NCBI RefSeq assembly: GCF_003797765.1 | Contig: NZ_RKMB01000013.1 | Coordinates: 119,633 to 183,632 of the forward strand | Reading direction: 5' to 3' | From: Ramlibacter sp. WS9 | Lineage (GTDB): Bacteria > Pseudomonadota > Gammaproteobacteria > Burkholderiales > Burkholderiaceae_C | Length of the DNA: 64,000 nt | Shown: one piece after another, positions 33,066 through 41,944 of the stretch | How the letters are laid out: every line of letters begins with the position of its first letter | How positions within the stretch are numbered: position 1 is the first letter of the stretch | Program-made: the position numbers and the translations under genes | Notes under the pieces: generated by a model | The model's database searches: none | What the model saw: the letters and a program-made list of their open reading frames with translations, nothing else | Told to the model about the DNA's origin: nothing

Positions 33066-33109
33066 ATGCTGCCTTGACCACCTTCACCTTCAACCCACGG
33101 AGTCTCACC

Positions 33110-34054
33110 ATGAAGAAGTTGCTTGCCCTCTCGCTCACCGCCCTCGCCTGCCTCGCGGCGCACGCGCAGGAAACCAAGGTCGCCATCGGCATTTCCGGCT
33201 GGACGGGCTTCGCGCCGCTGACGTTGGCCAAGGAAGCGGGCATCTTCAAGAAGCACGGCCTGGACGTCACGATCAAGAAGATTCCGCAAAAAGACCGCCA
33301 CCTGGCCATCGCCTCCGGCGACGTGCAATGCGCCGCGACGACGGTGGAAACCTGGGTGGTCTGGAACGCCAACGGCGTCGCCACCACGCAGATCTTCCAG
33401 CTGGACAAAAGCTACGGCGCAGACGGCATGGTGGTCAAGCCTGCCATCACGAAGATCAGCGACCTCAAAGGCAAGACCGTCGCCGCCAGCGCACCGGGCA
33501 CGTCGCCCTACTTCGCATTGGCATGGATGCTGAAGAAGAACGGCATGTCGATCAAGGACGTGAAGGTCGTCAACCTGGAGCCGCAGGCCGCGGCCAACGC
33601 GATGATCGCGGGCACCGACGGCGTCGATGCGGCCATGACGTACGAGCCGTATCTCGGTGCTGTGCGCGCCAAACCCGAAGCCGGCAAGATCATCGCAACG
33701 ACGCTGGACTACCCGATGGTGATGGACACGTTCGGCTGCACACCCAAGTTCCTCGCCGAGAACACCCGCGCAGCCAAGGCCCTGGCCGACGCCTACTTCG
33801 ACGCCCTGGAGATGATCCAGAAGGAGCCGGCGAAAAGCTACGAAATCATGGGCGCGGACGTCAAGCAAAGCGGCGAAGCGTTCGCGAAATCCGCGGGCTT
33901 CCTGCGCTGGCAAGACCGTGCCGCCAACATGAAGTTCTTCAGTGGCGAGCATGCGGCGTTCAGCAAGGAAGCCGCTGACCTGCTGATGGAGGCGGGCATC
34001 ATCAAGTCGATGCCCGACATGGGCAAGCTGGCCGACACACGTTTCCTCAAGTAA
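33110..34054 (+). CDS. ABC transporter substrate-binding protein, NMT1/SsuA type
   Basis: 314 residues. Signal peptide KKLLALSLTALACLAAHAQ (cut about 20). The type-II binding-protein core has GISGWTGFAPLTLAKEAGIFKKHGL, SGDVQCAATTVETWVVW, LKGKTVAASAPGTSPYFALAW, and ADAYFDALEMIQKEP. Such proteins bind taurine, pyrimidines, or other small N-heterocycles. It starts 44 bp after hutH with a GGAG site and is followed by permease and ATPase. Uptake of histidine, urocanate or another imidazole is the natural guess. ATG 33062 would add 16 residues before the signal. Confidence 0.85.
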   Translation: MKKLLALSLTALACLAAHAQETKVAIGISGWTGFAPLTLAKEAGIFKKHGLDVTIKKIPQKDRHLAIASGDVQCAATTVETWVVWNANGVATTQIFQLDKSYGADGMVVKPAITKISDLKGKTVAASAPGTSPYFALAWMLKKNGMSIKDVKVVNLEPQAAANAMIAGTDGVDAAMTYEPYLGAVRAKPEAGKIIATTLDYPMVMDTFGCTPKFLAENTRAAKALADAYFDALEMIQKEPAKSYEIMGADVKQSGEAFAKSAGFLRWQDRAANMKFFSGEHAAFSKEAADLLMEAGIIKSMPDMGKLADTRFLK

Positions 34055-34055
34055 C

Positions 34056-34835
34056 GTGCGCCCACTCGTCCAAGTCGCTCCCGGCACGCGCGTCGCGCTG
34101 GGCATCTCTTTCTTCGTCCTGTTCTTCCTGGTCTGGGCCGCCGCCACATTGGGCGGCTTCGTCTCCAAGACGTTCCTCGCGGACCCGATCACCATGGTCC
34201 GCTCGGGCTACGACCTGCTGGCCAACCAGGGGTTCATCAAGGACATCGGGATGACCGTATGGCGCGTGCTGGGCGGCTTCGCGATCGCGGCCGTGCTGGC
34301 CGTGCCGCTGGGCGTGCTGATGGGCGCGTACAAGCCGGTCGAGGCCTTCTTCGAACCGTTCGTGAGCTTCGCGCGTTACCTGCCCGCCTCCGCGTTCATC
34401 CCATTGCTGATTTTGTGGGCCGGTATCGGCGAGGCGCAGAAGCTGGCCGTGATCTTCATCGGCTCGTTCTTCCAGCTGGTGCTGATGATTGCCGTGAGCG
34501 TGGGCAACACCCGGCGCGACCTGGTCGAGGCGGCGTACACACTGGGCGCCGGCGACCGCGGCATCGTCACGCGGGTGCTGATGCCCAGCAGCGCGCCGGA
34601 GATCGCCGAGACGCTGCGCATGGTGCTGGGATGGGCATGGACCTATGTGATCGTCGCCGAGCTGATCGGCGCCTCGAGCGGCATCGGCCACATGATCACC
34701 GACAGCCAGGCATTGCTGGCCACCGACCAGATCATCTTCGGCATCATCGTCATCGGACTGATCGGCCTGGCCAGCGACTTCGCCTTCAAGGCATTCAACA
34801 GGAAGCTCTTCCCATGGGCGCAACTTGGCCGGTAA
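34056..34835 (+). CDS. ABC transporter permease, SsuC/TauC type
   Basis: 259 residues with about six membrane helices. The EAA loop region reads LVEAAYTLGAGDRGIVTRVLMPSSAPEIAETLRMVLG, typical of nitrate/taurine-type permeases. It starts with GTG 34056, two bases after the binding-protein stop, and ends 7 bp before the ATPase gene. It would form the homodimeric channel of the hut-linked importer. Confidence 0.86.
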   Translation: MRPLVQVAPGTRVALGISFFVLFFLVWAAATLGGFVSKTFLADPITMVRSGYDLLANQGFIKDIGMTVWRVLGGFAIAAVLAVPLGVLMGAYKPVEAFFEPFVSFARYLPASAFIPLLILWAGIGEAQKLAVIFIGSFFQLVLMIAVSVGNTRRDLVEAAYTLGAGDRGIVTRVLMPSSAPEIAETLRMVLGWAWTYVIVAELIGASSGIGHMITDSQALLATDQIIFGIIVIGLIGLASDFAFKAFNRKLFPWAQLGR

Positions 34836-34842
34836 TCGTCCC

Positions 34843-35643
34843 ATGAGCATTCTCGAAATCACCCGCGTGTCCAAGACGTTCGCCGGAGCCAACGGCGGCA
34901 CGGTGGCGCTTCAAGCCACCGACCTCTCAGTCGAAGAGAACGACTTCATCACCATCCTGGGCCCGTCGGGCTGCGGCAAGAGCACCCTGCTGCGCATGGT
35001 GGCCGGTCTCGATACGCCCACCGCGGGCAGCATCGAGCTCGACGGCCGCCCGGTCGTGGGCCCTGGGCCGGACCGCGGCATGGTCTTCCAGAGCTACACG
35101 CTCTTTCCCTGGCTCACGGTGCTGCAGAACGTCTGCTTCGGCCTGCGCGAAAAGGGCTTGCCGCTGGCCGAACAGCATGCCATCGCGATGCAGTTCATTG
35201 CCAAGGTAGGGCTCAAGGGTTTCGAGGGCCACTTTCCCAAGCAGCTGTCCGGGGGCATGCAGCAGCGCACCGCGCTGGCCCGGGCACTGGCCAACGCGCC
35301 GCGCATCCTGTTGATGGACGAACCCTTTGGCGCGCTGGACCACCAGACGCGCGAGCTGATGCAGGAATTGCTGCAGGGCATCTGGGAAGCCGAGCGCAAG
35401 ACGGTGATGTTCGTCACCCACGACATCGACGAGGCGATCTTCATGGGCAACCGTGTGGTGGTGATGAGCGCACGCCCCGGCCGCATCAAGTGCGACCTCG
35501 CGGTGCCCATCGAGCATCCGCGCCACTACTCGGTGAAGACCACCCCTGTATTTGTGGAACTCAAGGCCCGGCTGACGGAAGAGATCCGCATCGAAGTCCA
35601 ACGGGCGGCCGGCTTGCTGGCCGCGTTGCCGGGCGACACCTAA
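34843..35643 (+). CDS. ABC transporter ATP-binding protein, SsuB/TauB type
   Basis: 266 residues. Walker [10 protein letters not shown] (about 42-50), Q-loop [14 protein letters not shown], signature [15 protein letters not shown], Walker [14 protein letters not shown]-loop [15 protein letters not shown]. Complete ATPase for the preceding permease and binding protein. ATG 34843 gives [13 protein letters not shown]; an earlier in-frame ATG overlaps the permease end. Its stop overlaps the convergent gene at 35640 by 4 bp. Confidence 0.9.
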   Translation: MSILEITRVSKTFAGANGGTVALQATDLSVEENDFITILGPSGCGKSTLLRMVAGLDTPTAGSIELDGRPVVGPGPDRGMVFQSYTLFPWLTVLQNVCFGLREKGLPLAEQHAIAMQFIAKVGLKGFEGHFPKQLSGGMQQRTALARALANAPRILLMDEPFGALDHQTRELMQELLQGIWEAERKTVMFVTHDIDEAIFMGNRVVVMSARPGRIKCDLAVPIEHPRHYSVKTTPVFVELKARLTEEIRIEVQRAAGLLAALPGDT

Positions 35644-35966
35644 CCCTGCCAAACCCCATACCCAGCTGCGCGCAGCGCGATCCCCAACTCCACTTCCATC
35701 TCACGCGCCGCCTCGTAGGGCATCGGGTTGTACTTCTCGTACAGCCCCGGCAGCAGCCGCAGGCCGTGATTGCGCACGTATGTGTTGGACTGGATGCCGG
35801 CCTTGTGCTTGTCGAAACGCACGTCCGGGTCGAGCCCCGTCATGCCCACGTAGACGAACGGCTTGCCCAGTTGGTAATCCGGATTCGCGCGGCGAAAGCG
35901 CGCGGCGTTCCACACCTGATCGGCGAGTTCTACGACGTAGACGTGATAGTGCGGGCGGCGCGCCAT
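35640..35966 (-). CDS. small protein with a possible GIY-YIG-like fold
   Basis: 108 residues. YHVYVVELAD near the N-terminus and PFVYVGMTGLDPDVRFDKHKAG resemble the two strands, Arg and His of GIY-YIG nucleases (here YVV and YVG replace GIY and YIG). A Glu in AAREMEVELG could be the metal ligand. The spacing between the two strands is longer than usual because of QVWNAARFRRANPDYQ. The match is suggestive only. It lies convergent to the ABC ATPase. Confidence 0.55.
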   Translation of the reverse strand: MARRPHYHVYVVELADQVWNAARFRRANPDYQLGKPFVYVGMTGLDPDVRFDKHKAGIQSNTYVRNHGLRLLPGLYEKYNPMPYEAAREMEVELGIALRAAGYGVWQG

Positions 35967-35975
35967 GCGCGGATG

Positions 35976-37220
35976 CTAGCGCGTCAAGGCTTCACGGCGG
36001 CCTTGCAGGAACTGGCGCACGGCGGCGTCGCGCTCCAGGCCGATCGCGCGTTCGTATGCGGCGTCGGCTTCGCGTACGCTACCCAACCGCCCGAGCAAGC
36101 CGGCACGCGCGGCCCAGTACGGCTGGTAATCGGCCAGGCGGGCGTCGCCGGCCACGCTGTCCAGCATCGCCAGCCCGGCTTGCGGCCCCTGTGTTTCCGC
36201 CAACGCAATGGCACGGTTGATCGCCACGACGGGCGACGCCGTCAACCCGTGCAGCGCCGCATAGAGCTGCTCGATCGCGGCCCAGTCGGCGCGCCCGCTG
36301 CGGCGGCGGATCACGTGCGCGGATTGCACCGCCGCCTCCAGCTGGAATCGCCCGGGCGCGCCGATCGCGGCGGCACGCTCGAGCAGGGCTTCGGCCCTTT
36401 GAATCAGGCCCGCGTCCCACAGCGAGACGTCCTGCTCGTTCAGCGGCACATAGGCACCCGCCGCGTCGCGCCGCGCTGCGCGACGGGCCTGCGCGTGCAG
36501 CATCAGCGCCAGCAGGCCCAGCGCCTCGGGCTCCTGCGGCAGCAGCGACGCGACCAGTCCGCCGAGCCAGATCGCTTCTTCCGCAAGATTGCGCCGGCGC
36601 GCGTCGGTGCCTGCCGCGTCGTCCCATCCTTCGGCATAGGCCGCGTAGATCGCATCGAGCACGGTCTCCAGGCGTTCGCGCATGTCGGCTTCGCCCGGCA
36701 CACGAAAGGGAATGCCGGACTGCCGGATCCGGCTCTTGGCGCGCACCAGACGCTGGCCCATGGTGGCCGGCGATGCCAGGAAGGCGGAGCCGATGGCCGC
36801 GGCATCGAACCCCAGGACGGCCTGGAGCATCAGGGGAGCGTGGATGCCCCGGTCGATCGCCGGGTGCGCGCACGCAAACATCAGCGCCAGCCGGTCGTCC
36901 GGGATCTGCGCGTCGTCCGGGTCTTTCTCGGCCAGTTCCGCCAGCAGCGCCAGGTGCTCGGCAGCACTTTCGTCCAGCCTGCGCTCGCGGTGCGCGTCGA
37001 TCATCTTGCGGCGGGCCACCGTCAACAGCCACGCCTCGGGATTGTCGGGGACGCCGCGCTCGGGCCATTTCGCCAATGCGGTGGCGAAGGCTTCGGCCAA
37101 CGCATCTTCCGCGCCGGCCACGTCGCGCGTGCGCGCCGCCAGGAAGGCCACCAGCTTGCCGTAGCTGCGCCGGGCTGCGTCGTGCGCGGCCCGGCGGGCG
37201 GGCTCGCCCGTGTCCCCCAT
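35976..37220 (-). CDS. ECF sigma factor, ECF42/SigJ-like with long C-terminal TPR-like domain
   Basis: 414 residues. Sigma region 2 (LVAFLAARTRDVAGAEDALAEAFATALAKWPERG...AWLLTVARRKMIDAHRER), a weak region 4 (AIGSAFLASPATMGQRLVRAKSRIR), then a large helical C-terminus (GWDDAAG, ARRDAAGAYVPLNEQDVSLWD, DSVAGDARLADYQPYWAARAGLLGRLG). This is the ECF42 layout, in which the C-terminal domain replaces an anti-sigma factor. It follows the YciI gene by 5 bp, the standard ECF42 partner (DGPF protein). ATG 37220 is the start. Confidence 0.87.
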   Translation of the reverse strand: MGDTGEPARRAAHDAARRSYGKLVAFLAARTRDVAGAEDALAEAFATALAKWPERGVPDNPEAWLLTVARRKMIDAHRERRLDESAAEHLALLAELAEKDPDDAQIPDDRLALMFACAHPAIDRGIHAPLMLQAVLGFDAAAIGSAFLASPATMGQRLVRAKSRIRQSGIPFRVPGEADMRERLETVLDAIYAAYAEGWDDAAGTDARRRNLAEEAIWLGGLVASLLPQEPEALGLLALMLHAQARRAARRDAAGAYVPLNEQDVSLWDAGLIQRAEALLERAAAIGAPGRFQLEAAVQSAHVIRRRSGRADWAAIEQLYAALHGLTASPVVAINRAIALAETQGPQAGLAMLDSVAGDARLADYQPYWAARAGLLGRLGSVREADAAYERAIGLERDAAVRQFLQGRREALTR

Positions 37221-37225
37221 TGCGG

Positions 37226-37573
37226 CTACATCGCCCAGACGGGACGCACTTCCACGGTGCCGTGGCTGGCGCCCGGGCAGCGCGCCGCCCACGACAACGC
37301 GGCGTCGAGGTCAGGCACGTTGATCAGGTAGTAGCCGCCCAGCTGCTCCTTGGTGTCGGCATAGGGGCCGTTCAGCACTTCGGTCTTGCCGCTGACAACG
37401 CGCACCGTGGTGGCCGCCGCTGTGGGCTTGAGGCGCTCGCCGCCCGCCATCACACCGGCTTTCACCAGCGCCTCGCTGTACGCCTTGTAGGCGCCCATCA
37501 CTTCGCCCATCTGCGATTCGGTCATGGACCCTTCGGCCGCTTCGCTGCCGTAGATCATCAGCATGTATTGCAT
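37226..37573 (-). CDS. YciI/DGPF-domain protein, ECF42 partner
   Basis: 115 residues. MQYMLMIYGSE, LVKAGVMAGGERLKP, VLNGPYADTKEQLGGYYLINVPDLDAALSWAARCP and VEVRPVW are the PhnB-like/DGPF signature. Genes of this type are regulated by and regulate ECF42 sigma factors. It is the upstream gene of a two-gene unit with the sigma factor. Enzymatic function unknown. Confidence 0.88.
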   Translation of the reverse strand: MQYMLMIYGSEAAEGSMTESQMGEVMGAYKAYSEALVKAGVMAGGERLKPTAAATTVRVVSGKTEVLNGPYADTKEQLGGYYLINVPDLDAALSWAARCPGASHGTVEVRPVWAM

Positions 37574-37809
37574 CTTTCACTCCTGGTGGGTTGACGCGGA
37601 GCAACATGCGCCGCTATGACAATGACGCGCCCGCAAGCGCTGTTTCGACACGGACTGCAAAAAATGTGGGGCCTTCACTATATTCCTGCCCGCCCCGGCG
37701 CCCTCCGAGGGTCAACCGTCGGAAAGCGCCGACACCCCGCGGGGCATCGGTCCGACCGATGGGCTGCAGACATGGGGCCTAATAGGGCATCGACGCCAAA
37801 GGACGACCT

Positions 37810-38439
37810 ATGGAGCAGCAAGCCGCACCCCGCCACTTTTCCATGTTGCGGGGCTTTCACCTCGCCGACTTTTTCACGCTCGGAAACGCAGCCTGCGGGG
37901 TGGGCGCGGTGTTCTTCGCCATGCTCTACATGCGAAGCGGCCTTGCCTTCCATTTCTATGCCGCGGCGGCCCTCGCGCCGGCGGCGTTCATTTTCGACGT
38001 GCTCGACGGGCGCATCGCCCGCGCGCGGCACCAGCACTCTGCCCTGGGTCGTGAACTCGACTCGCTGTCCGACATCATCTCGTTTGGCGTCGCGCCCGCC
38101 GCCCTGGGCTTTGCCGCCGGCTTGCAAGGGGGCTGGGATGCGGCGGCACTGGTGTATTTCGTGTGCTGCGGCGTGAGCCGGCTGGCGCGCTACAACGTGA
38201 CAGCCGAACAGCTCTCCGGCGCGAGCGGCAAGGTGAAGTACTTCGAAGGGACGCCCATCCCCACCAGCGTCCTGCTGACGGGCCTGCTGGCGCTGGCCGC
38301 CTGGTATGGCCGCATCGGCGACAACATCTACGGCGGCGTGTGGAACGCCGGCCCGTGGGAACTGCATCCACTGGCCCTGATGTTCGTGCTCTCGGGCAGC
38401 CTGATGATCAGCAAGACATTGCACATCCCGAAGCTGTAG
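37810..38439 (+). CDS. pssA: CDP-diacylglycerol-serine O-phosphatidyltransferase
   Basis: 209 residues. The CDP-alcohol phosphatidyltransferase motif is complete: D-VL-DG-RI-AR-(8)-G-REL-D-SLS-D, with the last D in SDIISFGVAPA. About six membrane segments follow. It makes phosphatidylserine, precursor of phosphatidylethanolamine, in the inner membrane. ATG 37810 starts the MEQQAAPRHFSMLRGFHLADFFTLGNAACG beginning. The 236 bp upstream (37574-37809) hold no gene and no clear promoter. Confidence 0.9.
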   Translation: MEQQAAPRHFSMLRGFHLADFFTLGNAACGVGAVFFAMLYMRSGLAFHFYAAAALAPAAFIFDVLDGRIARARHQHSALGRELDSLSDIISFGVAPAALGFAAGLQGGWDAAALVYFVCCGVSRLARYNVTAEQLSGASGKVKYFEGTPIPTSVLLTGLLALAAWYGRIGDNIYGGVWNAGPWELHPLALMFVLSGSLMISKTLHIPKL

Positions 38440-38458
38440 CAGCCTCTGCCCGCAAGGG

Positions 38459-39502
38459 TCAAGGCACGCCGACGTAGCCCTCGGTCGCCGGCCGGTTTGC
38501 GGGCAGCAGCGTTTCCAGTTCGCACGCGTCGCTGAACAGCTCGTCCTCCACCTCGCCGTTGCGCCGCAGCAGGCGCAGCTTGAGCGAGGCGAACTTGGTG
38601 CTCTTGATGGGCGACCGGTGCCGGTCGGGGTGCTCGTAGTTCAGGGCCACCCACGGCAATTCCTGCGGTGACGCGCCATCGACGTCGACCTCCAGCCGGT
38701 GGCTGTCGTTGGACAGCTCGACCTGCCAGCCGTAGTCGTCGAGGCGGCGCACCGGGTGGCCTGCGACGCGGCGCAGGCTGTTGAAGATATGCCACTGGCC
38801 GCGCGCATGCAGGGCACCAACGCTCAGGCGCGGCGTCACCACCAGGCCGCCCGCCAGAGGCACCTGCGCGCTGAAGCCGTCGAAGTACGCGCTGTCCCGC
38901 CCGCGAAACTGCGCGCAGTTGGCATAGGCATAGCAATGCGGGTGCCCTGTTCCCCAGTTGTGGCCGTTCATGCCGTGAAAGCGGCCACTGAAGGCCAGCT
39001 CGCCGGCCCAGAGGCTGCCGTGGAAATCGACGTGGCAGTCGCACGTGAGCAGTTTGTTGGACGGCCAGGGCAGCCGGTACATGCTCTCGTGGGGAAACGG
39101 CATGAGCTTCATGCCGCTGCGCTGCACTTGCAGGTCCCAGCGCGCCGAGCCGCCTTCGCCCGTGATGTGCCCCGAAAGGTAGTTGCGGCCGATCTGCACC
39201 GACGAGCCGTTGTGCAGCTGCAGCGCCACGTGCTCCCAATCGATGGCCTGGTGCGACATGCGCTCGAACCGCTGCGCGTCGATCACCTCGCAGGAGTAGA
39301 CGGCGCTGGTCTTGTTCGCGTTGCGGTCGAACAGCACCAATGCGCCCTCGAGGCGGACGTCGCGGCTGCCCTTGTGCCGCAGCATGTTGTGCTTGAGCCA
39401 GAACGCGTGCTTGCCGTCCGCGCCGGTGCCCCGAAAGTAGAAGGATTCGTAGAGCCCACGCCCCGGCGCAGCCTGCATCCTGATGGCTGTCGAATCCAGC
39501 AT
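38459..39502 (-). CDS. AttH/Svf1-like lipocalin-type protein of unknown function
   Basis: 347 residues, no signal peptide. GLYESFYFRG, AFWLKHNML, ARWDLQV, GMNGHNWGTGHPHCYAYANCAQF and SLWAGELAFSGRFHG recall the two-lipocalin CrtC/Svf1/AttH group, whose HNWG and YAW motifs match. Members include hydroxyneurosporene hydratase and lipid-related proteins. No carotenoid gene is nearby, so a lipid-binding or modifying role is only a guess. It is 6 bp downstream of the small ORF at 39509. Confidence 0.6.
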   Translation of the reverse strand: MLDSTAIRMQAAPGRGLYESFYFRGTGADGKHAFWLKHNMLRHKGSRDVRLEGALVLFDRNANKTSAVYSCEVIDAQRFERMSHQAIDWEHVALQLHNGSSVQIGRNYLSGHITGEGGSARWDLQVQRSGMKLMPFPHESMYRLPWPSNKLLTCDCHVDFHGSLWAGELAFSGRFHGMNGHNWGTGHPHCYAYANCAQFRGRDSAYFDGFSAQVPLAGGLVVTPRLSVGALHARGQWHIFNSLRRVAGHPVRRLDDYGWQVELSNDSHRLEVDVDGASPQELPWVALNYEHPDRHRSPIKSTKFASLKLRLLRRNGEVEDELFSDACELETLLPANRPATEGYVGVP

Positions 39503-39508
39503 CGGCGG

Positions 39509-39769
39509 CTACAGCAGCAGGCTCTGCAGCACGATCATGCGGGGTCCGGCCTTGCCTTCGTCGAGCGCCTTGGCCGCCACCTTGGCGATGTGCAGCTTGT
39601 GGCGCAGGAACGCCTGCATCAGCGCCTCGTCGGTCTCGAACAGCTGGTACTCCAGGTCTTCGAGGCCGTCGCGGTACAGAACGAACCTCTGCTGGAGGGC
39701 GCCCGCGGTGCCCGTGAATTCGATTCCGTCCAGGCCCGCAACGGCGTTCGAGATGCTGAGACTAGCCAT
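39509..39769 (-). CDS. small conserved-looking protein of unknown function
   Basis: 86 residues starting MASLSISNAVAGLDGIEF, after an ideal GGAGG. It is soluble and helical in the second half (LYRDGLEDLEYQLFETDEALMQAFLRHKLHIAKVAAKAL). Position directly upstream of the lipocalin-like gene with 6 bp between suggests co-translation. I do not recognise the family. Confidence 0.6.
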   Translation of the reverse strand: MASLSISNAVAGLDGIEFTGTAGALQQRFVLYRDGLEDLEYQLFETDEALMQAFLRHKLHIAKVAAKALDEGKAGPRMIVLQSLLL

Positions 39770-39855
39770 GTTCCGCCTCCGTCCATGGGACAACAGCAGT
39801 ATGGCGACGCTGCCGTGGACAAGTCAATCCTGACTCATCCGGGTGCCGCCGCGCC

Positions 39856-40500
39856 TCAGCGGGGTCCCGGATTGGCGGCCGGGCGGCCGGCGGGGGTGTC
39901 CGCGGGGTGCGCCGGTTCCGACAAGGCCGCGTCACGGATGGCATAGAGCGCCTGCAGGTCGCTTGCCAGCTGATCCTCGGTATCGTCGATCCAGGTTACG
40001 GTGGTGTCGGTGTTGTCGGTTGTGTCGGGAGGCTGCGTGTCGTGTTCAGGCGGCTGCGTGTCTTCGCACCAGTCTTCGGCGGCTGCCGCTGCGGCGGCGG
40101 GGACGACGATGCCGCCGTTGGCACCGTGGTCGCCGTCGAACTGCCAAGCCAGGCTGAACAGCCATTCGCGGGGCCTGGCCTCGACCTTTTCGAGCTGCCG
40201 CCAGAAAGTCTCCTGGAACGGAAGCACGAATTTGAGCAGGCTTTCTTCGCCCTGCCGGACGATCAGTTGCACGTGCACGCCCGACCTTCCCTGGGGCGTG
40301 GCAACGGAGAGAATCCGGCACTCCATCCAGTCCGAAGGGATGGCGTGCTTGCCCATCGAGTCGCGCAACACCACCTGGATCAGTTCGCGGTGCCGGGCTT
40401 GCGAGGCGGCCGGCTGGTGCACCACCGCATCGCCCAGGTCCGCGTCGGCGGGCTCGGCATCGGGGCCTGCCCTGCGAAACAGTTTTTTCAGCATTCCCAT
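39856..40500 (-). CDS. unknown protein with acidic Thr/Asp-rich linker
   Basis: 214 residues. Residues 30-120 look globular (LIQVVLRDSMGKHAIPSDWMECRILSV, GVHVQLIVRQGEESLLKFVLPFQETFWRQLEKVEARPREWLFSLAWQF). After that comes a disordered region with DTQPP repeats and runs such as DTTDNTDTTVTW, then helix LASDLQALYAIRDAAL. It is 24 bp downstream of the FHA protein gene. Its Thr/Asp-rich stretch would suit recognition by an FHA domain if phosphorylated; this is inferred. Confidence 0.62.
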   Translation of the reverse strand: MGMLKKLFRRAGPDAEPADADLGDAVVHQPAASQARHRELIQVVLRDSMGKHAIPSDWMECRILSVATPQGRSGVHVQLIVRQGEESLLKFVLPFQETFWRQLEKVEARPREWLFSLAWQFDGDHGANGGIVVPAAAAAAAEDWCEDTQPPEHDTQPPDTTDNTDTTVTWIDDTEDQLASDLQALYAIRDAALSEPAHPADTPAGRPAANPGPR

Positions 40501-40524
40501 GCGTTCAACATTCCCATACGTCGA

Positions 40525-41145
40525 TCAGTCCTTGAGCATGAAGAGCATCCGCGTGCCGGCCAGTTCCAGCACGTCGTGATTGGAGAGCATCACCGGCACG
40601 TCGGCGATGGCATCGCCATTGAGCGATGGCTTGGCCGTGCCGTCCAGATACGCCACATAGTAGCCGTCGCGCCGGTGCGAGACAGCGACGACCGACACAC
40701 CGGGCTTGCCGAAAGTGGTCACCGCTTTCATCACCGGCATCTCGAGGCCCTCGGACGAGCCGTTCAGCACCTGGAACACCGCGTGCGGCAACCGCGGCTG
40801 GCCGCCGGCGTCCAGCTTCATCGCGGAGGTCGCGCCGAAGGCACTCGGGCGTTCCGACGCCGCGAGGAACTGGATCTTGAAGTTGCCGATGGCGATGACT
40901 TCGCCGTCGTGCAGGCGCTGGCGCCTGACCATCTCGCCGTTGATGTACGTGCCGTTGGTGCTGTGCAGGTCTTCGATGAACACGTCCGCAAGGCCGTGGA
41001 GCTCGAACACGCAGTGGTGGCCGCTGACCACCATGTTGTCGAACACGATGTCGTTGTCGGCGCTGCGGCCCAGCGTCGTGCGGTCCTTCTGCAGGTACAC
41101 GTGCTTGATCTCGACACCTTCGACCGATGCGATGAGTTGCGGCAT
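40525..41145 (-). CDS. protein with two FHA domains
   Basis: 206 residues. FHA domain 1 (about 15-85) is canonical: TTLGRSADNDIVFDN, VSGHHCVFE, LHSTNGTYING. Domain 2 (about 120-200) is weaker: TTFGKPGVSVVAVSHRRDGYYVAYL, PSLNGDAI, NHDVLELAGTRMLFML. FHA domains bind phosphothreonine. No kinase gene is in the window. ATG 41145 follows CCGGAGG. It heads the group 41145-38459 (FHA, acidic protein, small protein, lipocalin-like). Confidence 0.85.
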   Translation of the reverse strand: MPQLIASVEGVEIKHVYLQKDRTTLGRSADNDIVFDNMVVSGHHCVFELHGLADVFIEDLHSTNGTYINGEMVRRQRLHDGEVIAIGNFKIQFLAASERPSAFGATSAMKLDAGGQPRLPHAVFQVLNGSSEGLEMPVMKAVTTFGKPGVSVVAVSHRRDGYYVAYLDGTAKPSLNGDAIADVPVMLSNHDVLELAGTRMLFMLKD

Positions 41146-41256
41146 GGGAACCTCCGGGAGAACCTGGACACGGGCTGCGCACAAGGCGCGGGCCCATGGT
41201 AGTCGCAGCCGCGCGGCCGGGCAAGCAGGCGGACCCGCGCGGCCGCCCTTTCGCCG

Positions 41257-41841
41257 TCAGGCCGCCTGCACGTCGATGTGGTACACGCCCCAGGGGCACA
41301 GCGCGAAGCGGTCGCTGACCGGCTTGGCCACGATCTCGGGGAACCGGTCGGGTTCATAGACCGCCCACAACGGGCCCAGGCCACCCAGGGCCAATGGCTT
41401 GCCATCCATGTGCGTCGCCACGATGAACCCGAGCCGCCGCGCTTCGGCCAGGGCGATCACCGGCGAATAGCCGTCGACCGCGCGCATGGCCAGGCGCACC
41501 GGCGCGTCGGCCTTGACGCCCGCTGCCTTCAGGACGTCGGCCAGCAGCGGGCCGGCCAGCGTGTGGCGCTTGTTGTCGTATTCCAGCGTCGGCTTCACGG
41601 TGGTGCGCGCCATCCCGGCGAGCTGGCCGAAGTCGAAAGTGTGCGCTTTGGTGAAAGCGACCTTCTGCTTGACCATCATCTGGTCCAGCAACGGATCGAC
41701 CGGCCCACGGTTGCCCTTGCCGATGGCGCCGCTCACCGTCAGCAGCACCGGCGAGGCGCCTGCCCCACCCGCGGCCCGCGCCGGTTGCGTCAATGCCATG
41801 CCACCCAGTGCGGCTGCCGCCAGGAAACTTCTTTTGTCCAT
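41257..41841 (-). CDS. secreted small molybdopterin-oxidoreductase-like protein
   Basis: 194 residues. Signal peptide DKRSFLAAAALGGMALTQPARA with Lys-Arg, possibly Tat. The mature part resembles the sulfite-oxidase/YedY fold (TVSGAIGK, LAGPLLADVLKAAGVKADAPVRLAMRAVDGYSPVIAL, RLGFIVATHMDGKPL, GPLWAVYEPDRFPEI) but is shorter. I see no conserved Mo-ligand Cys, so it may not bind cofactor. RBS is in GGAGGGAT. It diverges from msrA by 103 bp. Confidence 0.68.
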   Translation of the reverse strand: MDKRSFLAAAALGGMALTQPARAAGGAGASPVLLTVSGAIGKGNRGPVDPLLDQMMVKQKVAFTKAHTFDFGQLAGMARTTVKPTLEYDNKRHTLAGPLLADVLKAAGVKADAPVRLAMRAVDGYSPVIALAEARRLGFIVATHMDGKPLALGGLGPLWAVYEPDRFPEIVAKPVSDRFALCPWGVYHIDVQAA

Positions 41842-41944
41842 CGCTATCCCTCCTGTACAAAAGCGCTGATTATGGCCGCGCCGGGGTGTAAGAACCCGTG
41901 GCGTGCGGCGACTGATGCCAAGGTTCAAAATCACTGTTTCCATC

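Noticed and set aside
37574..37809. Small gene or RNA between yciI and pssA
   Set aside because: Only short frames without ribosome sites or motifs; nothing supportable.
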